In this document: positions 45,830-57,399 of the stretch, one piece after another | Numbering within the stretch: position 1 is the stretch's first letter | Layout of the letters: each line of letters opens with the position of its first letter | Source of the DNA: Aquatica leii | Lineage: Eukaryota > Arthropoda > Insecta > Coleoptera > Lampyridae | Reading direction: 5' to 3' | Length of the DNA stretch: 64,000 nucleotides | NCBI GenBank assembly: GCA_035610365.1 | Contig: CM069439.1 | Span: 20,969,533 to 21,033,532 of the forward strand | Notes under the pieces: model-generated | What the model saw: only the letters and a program-made list of their open reading frames with translations | What the model was told of the DNA's origin: nothing | Databases searched by the model: none | Made by a program: the position numbers and the translations under genes

Positions 45830-46050
45830 AAACATGGTGTCGTATAAAAACTATAGAAAGCGAGTTATTTAAAATTAAAAAATGTTAGCTAGAATCAGAA
45901 GTGGAAACGAAAAAAGAAAAAGAACAAAAACAGAAAATGCTAAATGTACAAGAAGAAGTGGAAAACTCTGGATTACTTCTTTAAAAAAATGTGGCAAAAT
46001 AAGAGAACAAAAAAATCTTATAATAGAAACAAACGTGAAAGAATAGAAAA
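45830..46050 (+). pseudogene. possible LINE 3' fragment
   Basis: The stretch reads LLARIRSGNEKRKR, similar to the IARFRYGNEE/IxRFRCGNEER block before the C-terminal zinc motif of the LINE copies at 50200 and 52250. It is too short to be sure. Confidence 0.25.
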
Positions 46051-47039
46051 ATTATAGAATAATTATGTGTAACTAATGTGTGTAGTTTACATTGTCACAA
46101 CAATTCTGCAAAAATAAATTAAAAAACGAACAATATCATAAATATTTTATAAATGTTTCAGTATTCAGGAATTTTTAAGACATGTGGGCAAACTTGTACC
46201 ACGTTTGGGTAGTTTCCTAAGACCATTTCCTCTTCCTTTTTCCTCCTATAAGACATGTAGTAGAATATTTACACTATAGCGGTTTTTTTAATTGTTTTAT
46301 CATTTTCTTGTGCTGGAGAGAACAAAAGATCCATGTCAAAAAATCCGTCAAAAACGAAAACATGCTATGTAGAGACAGTGTCAGCTCAAGTATCTCAACC
46401 ACATGACAAACATTATCAAATTTCTCAACTGTCAAATCTCTACGAAAACAACTAAAATCTTTATTTTTTTGAATCGATCCAAACCACCAACTACTTTTTA
46501 ACTGCAGCTGATTGCTGATTTCTGCAACCTGGTTAAAAATTTTGTTCATTGTAATAATACGTTTTTTAAACTTTTAGACATGACTCCAGTTCTTATAGAT
46601 TATCTATGAATTTGTCAAAACTTAAAAACTGTTCTTTTACAATAGAAACTTTTATTATTTTAGTTTGATTGTTTAAAAAAAAAATCTTACAAAAACCTTA
46701 TAATTTTTTTAGGGAAGAGAAAATACAAAGACTATCTTTGGAATATTTATGTGACTTCTTGAAATTATTTTTGGTGTGTAATCAAGTGGCGATAGAAAAA
46801 ATCTTTACAGTAAGCAGAAGTAGCTGCTACAACACTTCATACCAGAAAAAGACAATGTGACACATTATTCTTTAGTAGAGAAAAAAATGACAACAATACC
46901 AAAAACTTTGTTAAGAAACTATATATCAAAAAAAACTTTTAAATACTTAATCAAAATTTTTCCAAATAAACAAAAACTAAAAAAAGGTATTCTTGTTAGA
47001 CGTCGGATACGACAAATACTTGAACCTAAATGAAAAAAT
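46051..47039. other. unassigned AT-rich stretch
   Basis: Two short ORFs (46549-46274 minus, 46669-46860 plus) have no family signature I know. The outer 3' end of the hAT-A derivative may lie somewhere below 47040. Confidence 0.4.
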
Positions 47040-47569
47040 GAGTAAATAAATATAAGTGACGTAAAAATAAAATATAAATAAAACATTTTGTTGAAAAAGT
47101 ATTATAAGTTATAAAATTATACTTCTTTTTGTACAAGACTTGGAAAATTTGTTGTATGCACTTCACATCACCCATAACACAGAACTAACTTGTTGATTAG
47201 ATGCACAACTTTTTTATAGTTGATATTATACACAAGTTGGTGCAAGTATCAGCTCAATTGAGTTCCTGTATAAACCTGTATAGATAAGCCCGACTCACAG
47301 CGGTGCTTTGTGTTACTTGTGTTTTATGCACCTGTCTATATTTTTATTCTACTTAAGACGTAAAATCGCTAATAATTTATTCATTGTTATTTTTTTTAAC
47401 TTCCATACTAATAAAAATCTATCACAATTTTTTAATTTTATATTAAATTTAGCGCGAACACCCTTTGACGTTGTTCAGGAACCTCCAAATCAATTTTAAT
47501 TTTCTACGGACTCCTTGAATGATCCTGGGGACCTTTGTGGGCCCGTAAGGACCATTTTGAGAACCATTG
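47040..47569 (-). mobile_element. hAT-A deletion derivative
   Basis: Read in reverse from 47569 (caatggttctcaaaatgg) it matches 82-460. Near 47100 it then jumps directly to sequence matching 2118-2180, the 3' untranslated part of hAT-A. The whole transposase is missing: a non-autonomous derivative. Confidence 0.65.
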
Positions 47570-49228
47570 ACCGAGACCAATATAAAAAAAACAGTTTTTA
47601 TGGCTTTGGGTAGTCGGAGAGTATGGTTTCTCTTATATATTTGCAAGATTACTTTTTGGTGCTTTGTATTCGTTGCCTTCGTTTTTCCTCGTCTTAGAAA
47701 ATTATCTATTTTAAAAAACTGATTCAACGTTTTAGGTAGGTACTTTAGCGGTTGCGGGATAACTTTGACTTTTGCGCGTATTTTACATAGGAGTTTGACA
47801 AATATCTACTCACCTCAATCACATTTAATTTGTCAACTCGGAAAACTTTTTGATTTTAGTGTAAAATAGATTTGTTGGATTGGCAAAAAAGACAAATTAA
47901 GCTTTAATTTTTTATGTAGCATTCGGGCATCTTTTTTTAAACTTTAATATTTCAAAGATATTTGAACCTATTGCATGTGCTATAGATGCTTTAGTGTATT
48001 TTGGCATTGTCTCAAGCAGGAAAACGCAGTGGTTTTCATTCAGTTATATTTTTCCCATAAAGGTGCCTTTGTCTGAATCTGCCTTGCAGTAGTGTAAATT
48101 CTACCAAGTTTTTTGAACGTTATAACGGTCGAAAGCGACGTAAATTCAAAGAGTTGGAAGTTTCTGATGTTTTCGGATAAGGTATTTCCGAAACTACATC
48201 TTCTCTGAAAACAATCAAAATATTCTGCAATTCCAAAAAACCAAAAACGCTTTGATATCTTTTCAAAAAAGACGTAAGAATTAATAATATTTTGTTGGTC
48301 GGAAGTTTTATAAACAAATTACTGTAGATTATGTCGTCATTTAACAGCAAGGGCATAAGCACATATCGCCTAGAGAATCAGACAAAAATTTTGTCTGATG
48401 AGCAATATTCTGTGATGAATCTACATCAAATTTTGAAGAACCACTTTCTATTTTCTTCAATTTTTTCTTTGGTGCTTTCTTTTTGCCTTTTTCTTCAAAT
48501 TTATTTTCATTTCATATTGGTTTTGTAATACTATCCTTTTTGTATCTTTTAGCCAACTTGTGTTTTCTTATTGTTTCCAATTTTTGAATTATTTTCTTCT
48601 TTGGTTCTGGATTTACTTAGTCGAGACTTTTAATTTGTCGACGGATAATACTTTAATTTTCTTTTTTTTAACGCAATTTACTATGTCATTTTACATAATT
48701 GTTATCATCATGGTCATTTTGTCAAATTTAGAACCCACCAGGGTATTAGTGCTCATGCTGATGGATAAAATAAACAAATCGTTCTGTGTAATAGAAGTTG
48801 ATAGCGGTTCGCACTCATTCTAATTTTAGGATCTAGCCGATCTGTAGCAAACATACCCCATAAAATCAAAATCATTAAAAATTATGAATCGGTACTAGTG
48901 TATAATATTCCAATTATAGTCATAGTCATTAAAGACACTTTTACATTTGGTCTTAAATGGCTCATAAATAATGTTTCTAAAAAAGTTGTAGTTTTTTTTC
49001 GGCTGAAACGCACTGGTTTATTCGTTTTGTCTTTGTTTTGGCATTAACTTTAAGAGCTTCTAAATGTCATTAGAGGTAAACGAAATAACATTGACTTTGT
49101 TGAAAGCTGATGCTTGTGGAATCCTGGTAATTTCTGCTTTGCGGTAAGAAAATCTTTACTTTATGCCAGATATTTTATTTTTATTTTACTTTTTACCCAA
49201 GTTACTTACATATTCATATGCCAAAATT
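47570..49228. other. unassigned stretch
   Basis: No family recognised. ORFs at 48362-48120 (minus) and 48560-48823 (plus) lack any known motif. Confidence 0.45.
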
Positions 49229-49272
49229 ACTAGTGTTGAAGGATGTAGACCTGTCCAGTATGCTATCAGTTC
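49229..49272 (+). repeat. 44-bp motif, copy 1
   Basis: A near-exact direct copy lies at 50884-50927 (shared ggatgtagacctgtccagta). It lies immediately before the readable LINE start in copy 1 but ~290 bp before it in copy 2. Confidence 0.8.
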
Positions 49273-50650
49273 GCTGAGAAAGATTAAGATAAACGAGACG
49301 TTAATACAAAGAATAGAAAAAAATATACAAAGAAACAGCAAACATAGTGAGATCAAATGAAGAATCAAGCGGGGACAAAAGTGGAATGAGACAGAAATGC
49401 TCATTAACTTCAGTCTTATTCACAACTTACATAGAAGATTTGGAAAAATCAATGGAAAAACAACAATCAGGAGCGTAGGAAAGATACACATAATGTACGC
49501 TAGCATATGCGGACCACGTAGTGATGATGGGCAAGAAAAGAAAAGGTATGAAGGAGATGATAAAAAAACTAGAAAGATACTTGAAAAAAAAAGATATTAT
49601 TATTTAAGAAAGGAGATATTTGAGATATACGATGAAGCAGGAAAATGGACAAGGAGCACACGCAAGGGCAACAAAATAATGACACAAGTTTGGAGCTTAG
49701 GCAAAAAAACATTTGGAATGGATATAGGTAAAAAGAAGCTACTATTTGACAAATTAGTAAAAAGTAAATTCTAGTATGGAGCGGAGATATGGGGATGGAA
49801 AGAGCAGAAGCTGCTGAAAACAATTTTGGAAAAGGACTCGAAAAGGTATTAGGGTTTGATAGCGGAAAAATATGAGTAGGCAGAGCAGGGAAACTGGCTG
49901 TGAAATACGAAAAAGAGATAAAAGAAAGAAAAAGATTTTGCAAGAAAGTTAAAAATTGGTAAGAAACTGAAAGCAAAGCAAAATGGTAGAAAAGCATACT
50001 ACGAAAGAACTAAATAAAAAAAGTGAAAAATCTAAGAGCAGAAGAGAACAATATGAGAAAAACATTAGTAAGGAAAGACAACAACAAAAAAGGAGAGCGA
50101 ATATAAGACAGTCCAGATACAATGAGCACTACGACAAAATAAAGAAAGAAGAATTACCTCAGTACCTAAGAAAAAGATAAAGGAGAAAAAAAAAAGAAAA
50201 TGATAGCGAGATTCAGATATGGAAATGAAGAAAAAAAAACAAATACTGGATGAAGGATACGGCGAGGTTATGCAGGCTGTGCAGGGAGAGATGTGGGACG
50301 ATTGACCACATGCTAAAAGAATGTGAAGAGCTAAGGGAAGATGAGAGGACGAGAAAAGAAACACTGGAAAAAGGGGAAGAAAGGACAGAGTGTACGGAGT
50401 AACAGGAAACGGGTGGAAAGTTTGAAATATAACCAATTAATAATAATTATTATTATATATACACGAAAGCAAATTGTATTTACTTAGGTAGGTACTTACT
50501 TAGAATTAATATAATTTAGAAGTATTTACTTACAAAATTTGACATCTGCGATATTACGTTAGGTTGAAAATTTTTGGTACAAATTAAGTGGCTAGTTGGG
50601 AATTATCTGTCAAAAATTAAGTTTTTTTGTTGCAATTTTTTAAAATACAT
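49273..50650 (+). pseudogene. LINE (non-LTR retrotransposon) 3' half, copy 1
   Basis: This is an RT-to-3' end remnant. In order: RIKRG...ML.NFSLI (decayed RQGCPLSPxLF), LAYADHVVMMGKKRKGMKEM near 49500 (the catalytic YADD is YADH), GNKIMTQVWSLGKKTFGMDI (49662-49723), YGAEIWGWKEQKLL (near 49778), IARFRYGNEE (near 50210), and a C-terminal AGCAGRDVGRLTTC zinc-type motif. The 3' untranslated part 50414-50650 is shared with 54408-54645. It is 5'-truncated and has many frameshifts. The clade is probably Jockey/CR1-like, but I cannot fix it. Confidence 0.7.
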
Positions 50651-51189
50651 AAAGGACAAAATCAAAATATCTACGTATTTATATATTCCGTTTTATGAGG
50701 TTATGTTTCGCTAAACATATTAATATTTAAATAGAATAAAAGTTACCTCACTAGTGTTTTCAAGCTGAGAAACCTTACGATAGCTCTAATAAAGTTTATA
50801 AGAACAACTGTTTTGTTTCGTTTTCTCAAGTAAGTAGCTTTTAACGATCAAAGTCGCTAAACATTTACGTATCAGAACACTACTAGTGATGAAGGATGTA
50901 GACCTGTCCAGTATGCTATCAGTTCACTATCAAAGTATCTTACAGAAACCATTTCATTTTTTTCAAAACTAAATTGACATCTGTAGGGCAATTTGACAGC
51001 ATTCTGGCGGTAAATTTAAATTGTACAGAAATGCCCCATGTTCAAACCTGCTCTACCTTATTACCATACTTCAAATTTAGTATTAATTTAATATATATAC
51101 GTGTACATAGTAAAACATTTAGCAGATCAAGAATTCAAAAATAATGGTGGAAAGATGTACGCAATGTTTATCGAAAATATAAACAGAAA

Positions 51190-52454
51190 GAAGATTTGAT
51201 AATATATGAGAAATATAAAGATATCCGGGACGTTAATAAAAAGAATAGAAGAAAAATACGAAGAAACAGCAAACAGAGTGAGATCAAATTCAGAGTCAAG
51301 CAAGAAATTTTAGATAAAAAAGGGACTAAGACAGCAATGCCCATTAAGTATAGCCTATTCACAACTTACATAGAAGAATTGGAAAAATTAATAAAGAAAC
51401 TACAATTAGGAGCGATAGTAGTAGGGAACATAAAGGTATGGACACTAGCATATGCGGACGACCTAGTGACGATCGCCAAGGAAAGAAAAGGTATGAAGGA
51501 GATAAAAACACTAGACGTCGAAAAGGCAAAGATAATGTTATTTAAGAAAGAAAGAGTAATACGTGTAAAAAAAATTTCAATATGATGGAAAAAATATAGG
51601 AGTAAAGAACGAGTTCACATATTTGAGATATAAGATGAAGCAGGAAATTGAATAGGGAGCACACGTAAGAGATAAGGTATCCAAGGGCAACAAAAAAATG
51701 ACACAAGTTTGGAACTTAGGCAAAAAAACATTTGGAATGGATATAGGTAAAAATAATCTACTATTTGACAAATTACTAAAAACTATAATGTTGTACGGAG
51801 CGGAGATATGAGAATGGAAAAAGCAAGCGCAGCGCGAAACAATTCTGTACTGGAATGGATATTAGGGCTTGATACAGAAACTCCAGGTTACATAGTAATA
51901 TAGCAGGTAGACGCAGAAATAATAAGAGTAGACGGTCAAATATAAAGAAGAGATGACAGAAAGAAGAAGATAATGCAAGATTTTGCAAGAATGTTGAAAA
52001 TTCGTAAGAAACAGAAATTTACGAGCAAAATGATAGATGATCATACTACGAGAGAACTGGATATGCAAGAAAAGAAGTGGAAAACTTAAGAGCAGAAAGG
52101 AACAATATGAGAGAAAAAACGTTAGTAAGGAGAGACAAATACAACAACAAGAAAGGAGAGCAAAGATAAGACAGTGAGCACTACGACAAAATAAAGAAAG
52201 AAGGAGTACCTCAGTATCTAGAGATGAAGGTAAAAAGAAAGAAAATGATGATTCAGATGTGGAAATGAAGAAAGAGGAAACAAATGCTGGATGAAGAACA
52301 CGGCGAGGTTATGCAGGATGTGCAGGGAGAGATGTAAGACGGTTGACCACATTCTGAAAGAATTTGAAGACCTGAGGAAAGATGAGCTGAGGACGAAAAA
52401 AAAAACACTGGTAGAAGAGGGAGAAGGGACAGAGTGGATGGAGAAAGTATGGAG
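51190..52454 (+). pseudogene. LINE reverse transcriptase remnant, copy 2
   Basis: The best piece (51196-51585) reads YSLFTTYIEELEKLI, then IKVWTLAYADDLVTIAKERK with the catalytic YADD intact. Later frames give a TQVWNLGKKTFGMDI-like block (51690-51750), a decayed YGAEIW block (near 51797), RFRCGNEERGNKCWM (52250-52290) and LCRMCRERCKTVDHIL (52309-52356), a C-terminal CxxC...H motif. Frameshifts between blocks make it non-functional. It is closer to intact than copy 1 at the active site. Confidence 0.75.
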
Positions 52455-54388
52455 TAGGGGTGTTGAATCGACTCGGTTAAACGGTTTACCAAATCATTTT
52501 GTTATTGGTTAACCGGTTAACTTAAAATTGAATTATTCATTTTTGGTTAATCGATTTAGTTTAACCCGCTTTTGGTTAATCGATTCAGTTTAACCATCCT
52601 AGAGTAAACGATTTCGGTTAACCGTTTTTGGTTAAACGATCCAGTTTAACTAACTTTCGTAAAACAATCTAGTTTAACCATCTTTTGTTATACGATTTAT
52701 TTCAAAGGCTTTTGGTTAAAGAACCATTTTAATCATGAATTATTAAATTATCTGTTTTAACCATGTTTGATTAAACCATATTTGTAAATAATAAATAGAT
52801 TCAGCAATTGTTTTACATTCTAATTTAAGAAAACAAATTTTGGAAATTTAACAAATAAATTCCTATTTGTTTAAAAAGTTAAAATTTGTCTTTTAATTTA
52901 AAAACCAATTTTAAAAATTAATTTTAGAGAATAGAAAATCTTATTTAAAATGATTGTTCTGGCCACTGGTTATTGCTACTAATATTAAACTTTAAAATAT
53001 TTAAAATTATTTTGTTTATACAGAAGACTGTTTGTCTACAATTTAACATTAAAACACAATAAAAAATCTTACAATTGGACAGGCGACTACTTTAAAAATA
53101 AATTACTAGGTTACAGTTTTTATAAATATAGCAAAAACTAATCAGTACTTTTTACATTAATAAGGATCTTGAAGAATACTTTAATGATCTATTTGATTAA
53201 GTATGCACTATAGAGTTAATTGAACTAAATTAGTTGATAAAAGTGATTAAAACGAATTGGTTAACTTTAGTTGCTTAAAACAAATCACAAGCAAGGATTA
53301 AAAGAATTTGGTTAAGTACAACGAATCATTTGGTTAATCTAAATTTAACTCATTGAATCAACACTCGTAGTTGAAACGAATCAGTTACCAAAAATTGTTA
53401 AAATTAACTGGTTAACCAAAAATAAATCACTTGGTTAATTGGTTCATTTAACTTTAACCGGTTAACCGGTTGCTAAAGATCAAAATCGACACCCCTACTT
53501 ATTTTGTAGGTATACGATAATTTTTATTTGTTTAATGATTGCGATCGCGAATGATTTTTTAAAGATGATCGGTGATCGCAATCGCAATATTGTTTAAAAT
53601 GATCGTTCTGGCCACTGGTTATTGCCACTAGTATTAAACTTTAAAGTACTTAAATTTTTTTTGTTTATACAAAAGACTGTTCGTCTACAATTTAACATTA
53701 AAACACAATAAAAAATCTTACAATTGGACTACTTTAAAAATAAATTACTAGGTTACATTTTTTATAAATATAGCAAAAACTAATCAGTACTTTTTACACT
53801 AATAAGGATCTTGAAGAATACTTTAATGATCTATTTGATTAAGTATGCACTAAAGAGTTAATTGAACTAAATTAGTTGATAAAAGTGATTAAAACGAATT
53901 GGTTAACTTTAGTTGTTTAAAACAAATCATAAGCAAGGATTAAAAGAATTTGGTTAAGTACAACGAATCATTTGGTTAATCTAAATTTAACTCATTGAAT
54001 CAACACTCGTAGTTGAAACGAATCAGTTACCAAAAATTGTTAAAACTAACTGGTTAACCAAAAATAAATCACTTGGTTAATTGGTTCATTTAACTTTAAC
54101 CGGTTAACCGGTTGCTAAAGATCAAAATCGACACCCCTACTTATTTTGTAGGTATACGATAATTTTTATTTGTTTAATGATTGCGATCGCGAATGATTTT
54201 GAAACGAATCAGTTACCAAAATTGGTTAAAACTTATTGGTTAACCAAAAATGTATCGGTCGGTTAAAATGAATAAGTTGCAAAAACGGTTAAAATTAACT
54301 GGTTAACCAAAAATGAATCACTTGGTTAATTGGTTAATTTAGCTTTAACCGGTTAACCGGTTACCAAAGGTCAAAATCGACACCCCTA
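52455..54388. mobile_element. GGTTAA-rich hAT-like insertion, 1.93 kb
   Basis: Ends are taggggtgt (left) and acacccct(a) (right; reversed aggggtgtcgattttgacc). agtatggag flanks both sides (52446-52454; 54390-54398, one extra t at the right), an 8-9 bp duplication as in hAT. The interior is packed with ggttaa/ttaacc motifs and aaccggttaaccggtt palindromes and has no ORF. Internal copies of its own right end occur at about 53480-53497 and 54123-54140. Confidence 0.75.
52946..54200. repeat. tandem duplication inside the GGTTAA element, period ~649 bp
   Basis: 52946-53556 and 53595-54200 are about 94% identical, each ending gattgcgatcgcgaatgatt. A third partial copy (54201-54388) repeats the last ~180 bp. 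Confidence 0.85.
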
Positions 54389-54652
54389 TAGTATGGAGTA
54401 ACAGGGAGCGGGTAGAGAGTTTGAAATATAACTAATTAATACTAATAATTATTATTATATATACGCGAAAGCAAATAAAATTTACTTAGGTAGGTACTTA
54501 CTTAGTATTAATATAATTTAGAAGTATTTACTTACAAAATTTGACATCTACTATATTACGTTAGGTTGAAAGTTTTTAGTACAAATTAAGTGGCGAGTTG
54601 GAAATTATCTGTCATAAATTAAGTGTTTTTTTTGTTGCAATTTTTAATGAGG

Positions 54653-55695
54653 CTTATGAATAGCGGTATTAGCAATAAGTTGCCAATCTTAGTCCAGAAA
54701 ACACTGAAAGAATAGTTCGATTTAAAGCAGTTGTTTAACGAGACAGAAAGATGTTATTAAAGTAAATTTTGTTTTTTAATGTAAAATTTTATCATAGACC
54801 AACAAAAGTATAAAAGTCATGGATACAGCACGCTTTTAAATACAATTGATCACCAAATAAATTCATGATTGATTAAGCAATTACAGTGTACTGCGTATTG
54901 ACATTTATAAATCGATTAATAAAAAAGCTGTACCAAGTAAAAATTCTTACATCAAATGCATTAGATTTATCGATAATTATTAAAATTATATTCAATTTTA
55001 ATTCAAGGGCGATTGTTATCAATTCACAATAATTAACCGTGTTTATAAAAAAAACTTTCTAGCGTATTATGTGTAAATGACCAGCGTTAATTTTTGCGTG
55101 GCATTGTAAATATACAAAAATGTTGTCAAAACCTATAGGGTGTTTTTTAAATAGTCTGTTTACATACAATCACTGAATACAATAAAATTTATTCCTTTCC
55201 TTAATAAATAATTGGTGTCCCAATAAGACTTGGTTAAAGTATTAAACAGTTTAGGATAATGTTAATGAGGAAAATGCGCCTCAATTGGAAATTTCGGGTA
55301 GAAGTTTTTTAAGCGCTAGGAAATCCCATCGAGAAAAACAATTATTTAATTGAGCGAAAAACGTTTAATAATTTAAATCTCGCGCATATGGGGTGAGGAT
55401 TATTGTAAGCCTATCCCAGAAGTCTTGCTAATAAATTAACCAATGAGGTAAAAGTATAATGGTCTGACTATTGGGATTCTAGATTTTTGCGTGCACGTCA
55501 ATTTGAGCACTTTAAGATGTTTTTTACATATACACCGTGTTTTGGTTAAATAAGGACCGGAACGTAGTGTCGTATAATTGTTATCGTTTTTTTGTATAAT
55601 TATATTTGCAAATATAGTTAATATTTCATCAACTAAACGATTAAAATAATAATAAAACGTCACGGCGTTGTTTAAAGTATCGAAAGTCAACGACG
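54653..55695. other. intergenic, upstream of the Spot14 gene
   Basis: No element or ORF recognised. AT-rich until the promoter. Confidence 0.5.
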
Positions 55696-55698
55696 TAT

Positions 55699-55765
55699 CT
55701 CGAGTACCACCCCTCTCTTCGTGTATATAAAACCGTGCGTAAGGCTTTAAATGATGTCCTGTTGT
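55699..55765 (+). promoter_or_regulatory. core promoter of the Spot14/MID1IP1-like gene
   Basis: A TATA box tatataaaa lies at 55724-55732, about 115 bp before the start codon, placing transcription start near 55754-55765. An E-box-like ctcgag sits at 55699-55704, followed by accacccct, loosely like a sterol response element. The TATA box is clear; the upstream sites are suggestive only. Confidence 0.55.
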
Positions 55766-55846
55766 ATTATAGAGTTTGTGGTGTATGTTGTGTGATAGTT
55801 TTTTTTAAATATTTATTTGTTTAAAGTTGGATTAAAATCTGCAAAG

Positions 55847-57157
55847 ATGATGAATAACTTCAACGATAATATTAGCAATAATGTGGAAGACTCGAGGTTA
55901 GTTACATTTTGGGTGTTTCTCAAGGGCGGGTTGGATTACCCCATTTTTTTTGTAGTTTTTAACTTAAGGCCCTTCTTAACACGCGTATTTAATTTAGCCA
56001 GTAATTAATAATAACGCAATTTTACCATCGCGAGTAGACGTTGGTGAAAGCGAAATTCAGATGCACTTGAAATTTTCACAATGTATTCCATTTACCTAAT
56101 TTTACTGTCCTTTAACTAACGATTGCGTTGCAAGTAAATTATTATTTTAATTAGAATTTTAATAGTCTTAAATAGAAATTTAAATATTTATCAAAATAGG
56201 GATTCAGGAATGCTGACGTCATTGGAGTTCCCATAGTCAATAAATGCTGTTCAAAAGGTAACGGGTTTTCGAATATAAATTTTCGCATTGTGGAATTTAT
56301 TCGGGTCCGTTAAAATTTTGATAGCAACAAATAAAGGTTTCTAGCGCTAATTACCTTAGTTATACAACAACAACAATAATAATAAAAGTAGGTCAGTTGT
56401 TTAGAATTAGGTAATCTTTGTCTCCTAATAAATACTCGTAATTTCGATAGTGTCTAAAGACGCGATAACGTGCAAACGTCAAAATAGCCGCCCTACCACT
56501 TAACCTCTTTAACGGTGTATTTTAAATTGCAGATGCTACTTTCGCCGCCTCGGTCTACACGACAACTCCGAATTTTCCAATCAAAGTATAATAAGCGCAA
56601 TTAGTGAATTGGTTAAATCTATAACTGCGATGGAAGAAACGATTTTGGTTCCGTGCCGGTTAATGGATCTTAAAGTAGGAGACGAACAAGATCACGTAGC
56701 ACCTAAAAAGCACAATTCTAAGAACAAACACAGTGTTCAAGAATTTCTTAACTCTGCAGATCTATTCGACGTATATAACATGTTGAACAGTATTAAAGTG
56801 GATTTATTGTGGGGACAAAGTTTGGCCACATCAGATGCTGTACCTTCTACATGCAACAACAAAAGTAGCGAAGTTACACATTTAACAGTTGCAAAAGGTC
56901 ACATTAGAAGACCTTCGAGTGTTAGTGTTACTTCAACAAACTCATCGGCTTCGATAATTAGTGATTCAGAATCTGAAACAGGAAATGAAAATGATTCTGG
57001 AATTGAAGAACCACCACAAGTGCAAAATCAGGCTGCTATTCTCGCACAAAACTTTAGAAGGCATTTGAAAGGCCTCACTCGATGCATACGTCAGATGACT
57101 GTTACCACACAATACCTTACTTCACGTTATCAACACGATATTGGAAATCCACTTTGA
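55847..57157 (+). CDS. Spot14/MID1IP1-family protein (THRSP homologue), two coding exons
   Basis: Join 55847-55896 and 56533-57157; 224 aa. Exon 1 begins at the first of two ATGs (gcaaagATGATG) and ends in phase 2 at donor ag|gttagt. Exon 2 follows acceptor ttttaaattgcag and restores an Arg codon, then reads on without a stop. Vertebrate THRSP and MID1IP1 promote lipogenesis by aiding acetyl-CoA carboxylase polymerisation. An insect role in fat synthesis is inferred. Family blocks: SAISELVKSITAMEETILVP near the N-terminus, VYNMLNSIKVDLLWG in the middle, and a C-terminal FRRHLKGLTRCIRQMT and YLTSRYQHDIGNPL. Between them lies a Ser/acidic stretch (SISDSESETGNENDSGI-like) with no predicted fold. 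No signal peptide or membrane segment; cytosolic. All key blocks are intact, and it is the only gene here that looks functional. Confidence 0.9.
56214..56221. promoter_or_regulatory. perfect CRE (TGACGTCA) in intron 1
   Basis: An eight-base palindromic cAMP response element lies in the 636-bp intron. It could link the gene to CREB signalling, which suits a lipogenic gene, but a single site in an intron is weak evidence. Confidence 0.4.
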
Positions 57158-57348
57158 TTTTAGGGTGTATGTTGTTAAGTATGAATGTGTGTGCGGTTGT
57201 AGATAATTATTGTAATACTTAAGATTTATTTAATTATTTCCTAAAGATCAGTGATAGTTGTTGATCAGTTTTAGAAAACATTTGTAACTACTATATTTAT
57301 TTTTAAGTATGAAATTTCTCTGTACCTTCAGTCAAATTTAGGTTATTT

Positions 57349-57354
57349 AATAAA
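57349..57354 (+). terminator. poly(A) signal AATAAA of the Spot14-like gene
   Basis: AATAAA lies 192 bp after the stop codon, followed within 40 bp by a T-rich stretch. Confidence 0.6.
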
Positions 57355-57399
57355 TGCTTATACATTTGGTTTTTAAGTTTTATTTATATTAGAAACTAA

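Larger units (their letters stand above)
50884..54652 (+). mobile_element. LINE copy 2, split by a hAT-like insertion
   Basis: Coding part 51190-52454, then a foreign insertion 52455-54388, then the 3' untranslated part resumes at 54390 and matches 50414-50650. The agtatggag duplication on both sides of the insertion shows that the LINE was continuous before. Confidence 0.75.

Noticed and set aside
48120..48362. Minus-strand 80-codon ORF
   Set aside because: No recognisable motif on either strand; not supported as a gene.
49569..50436. Long minus-strand ORFs (142 and 123 codons)
   Set aside because: They are antisense to LINE coding sequence, Phe/Ser/Leu-rich, and have no family motif.
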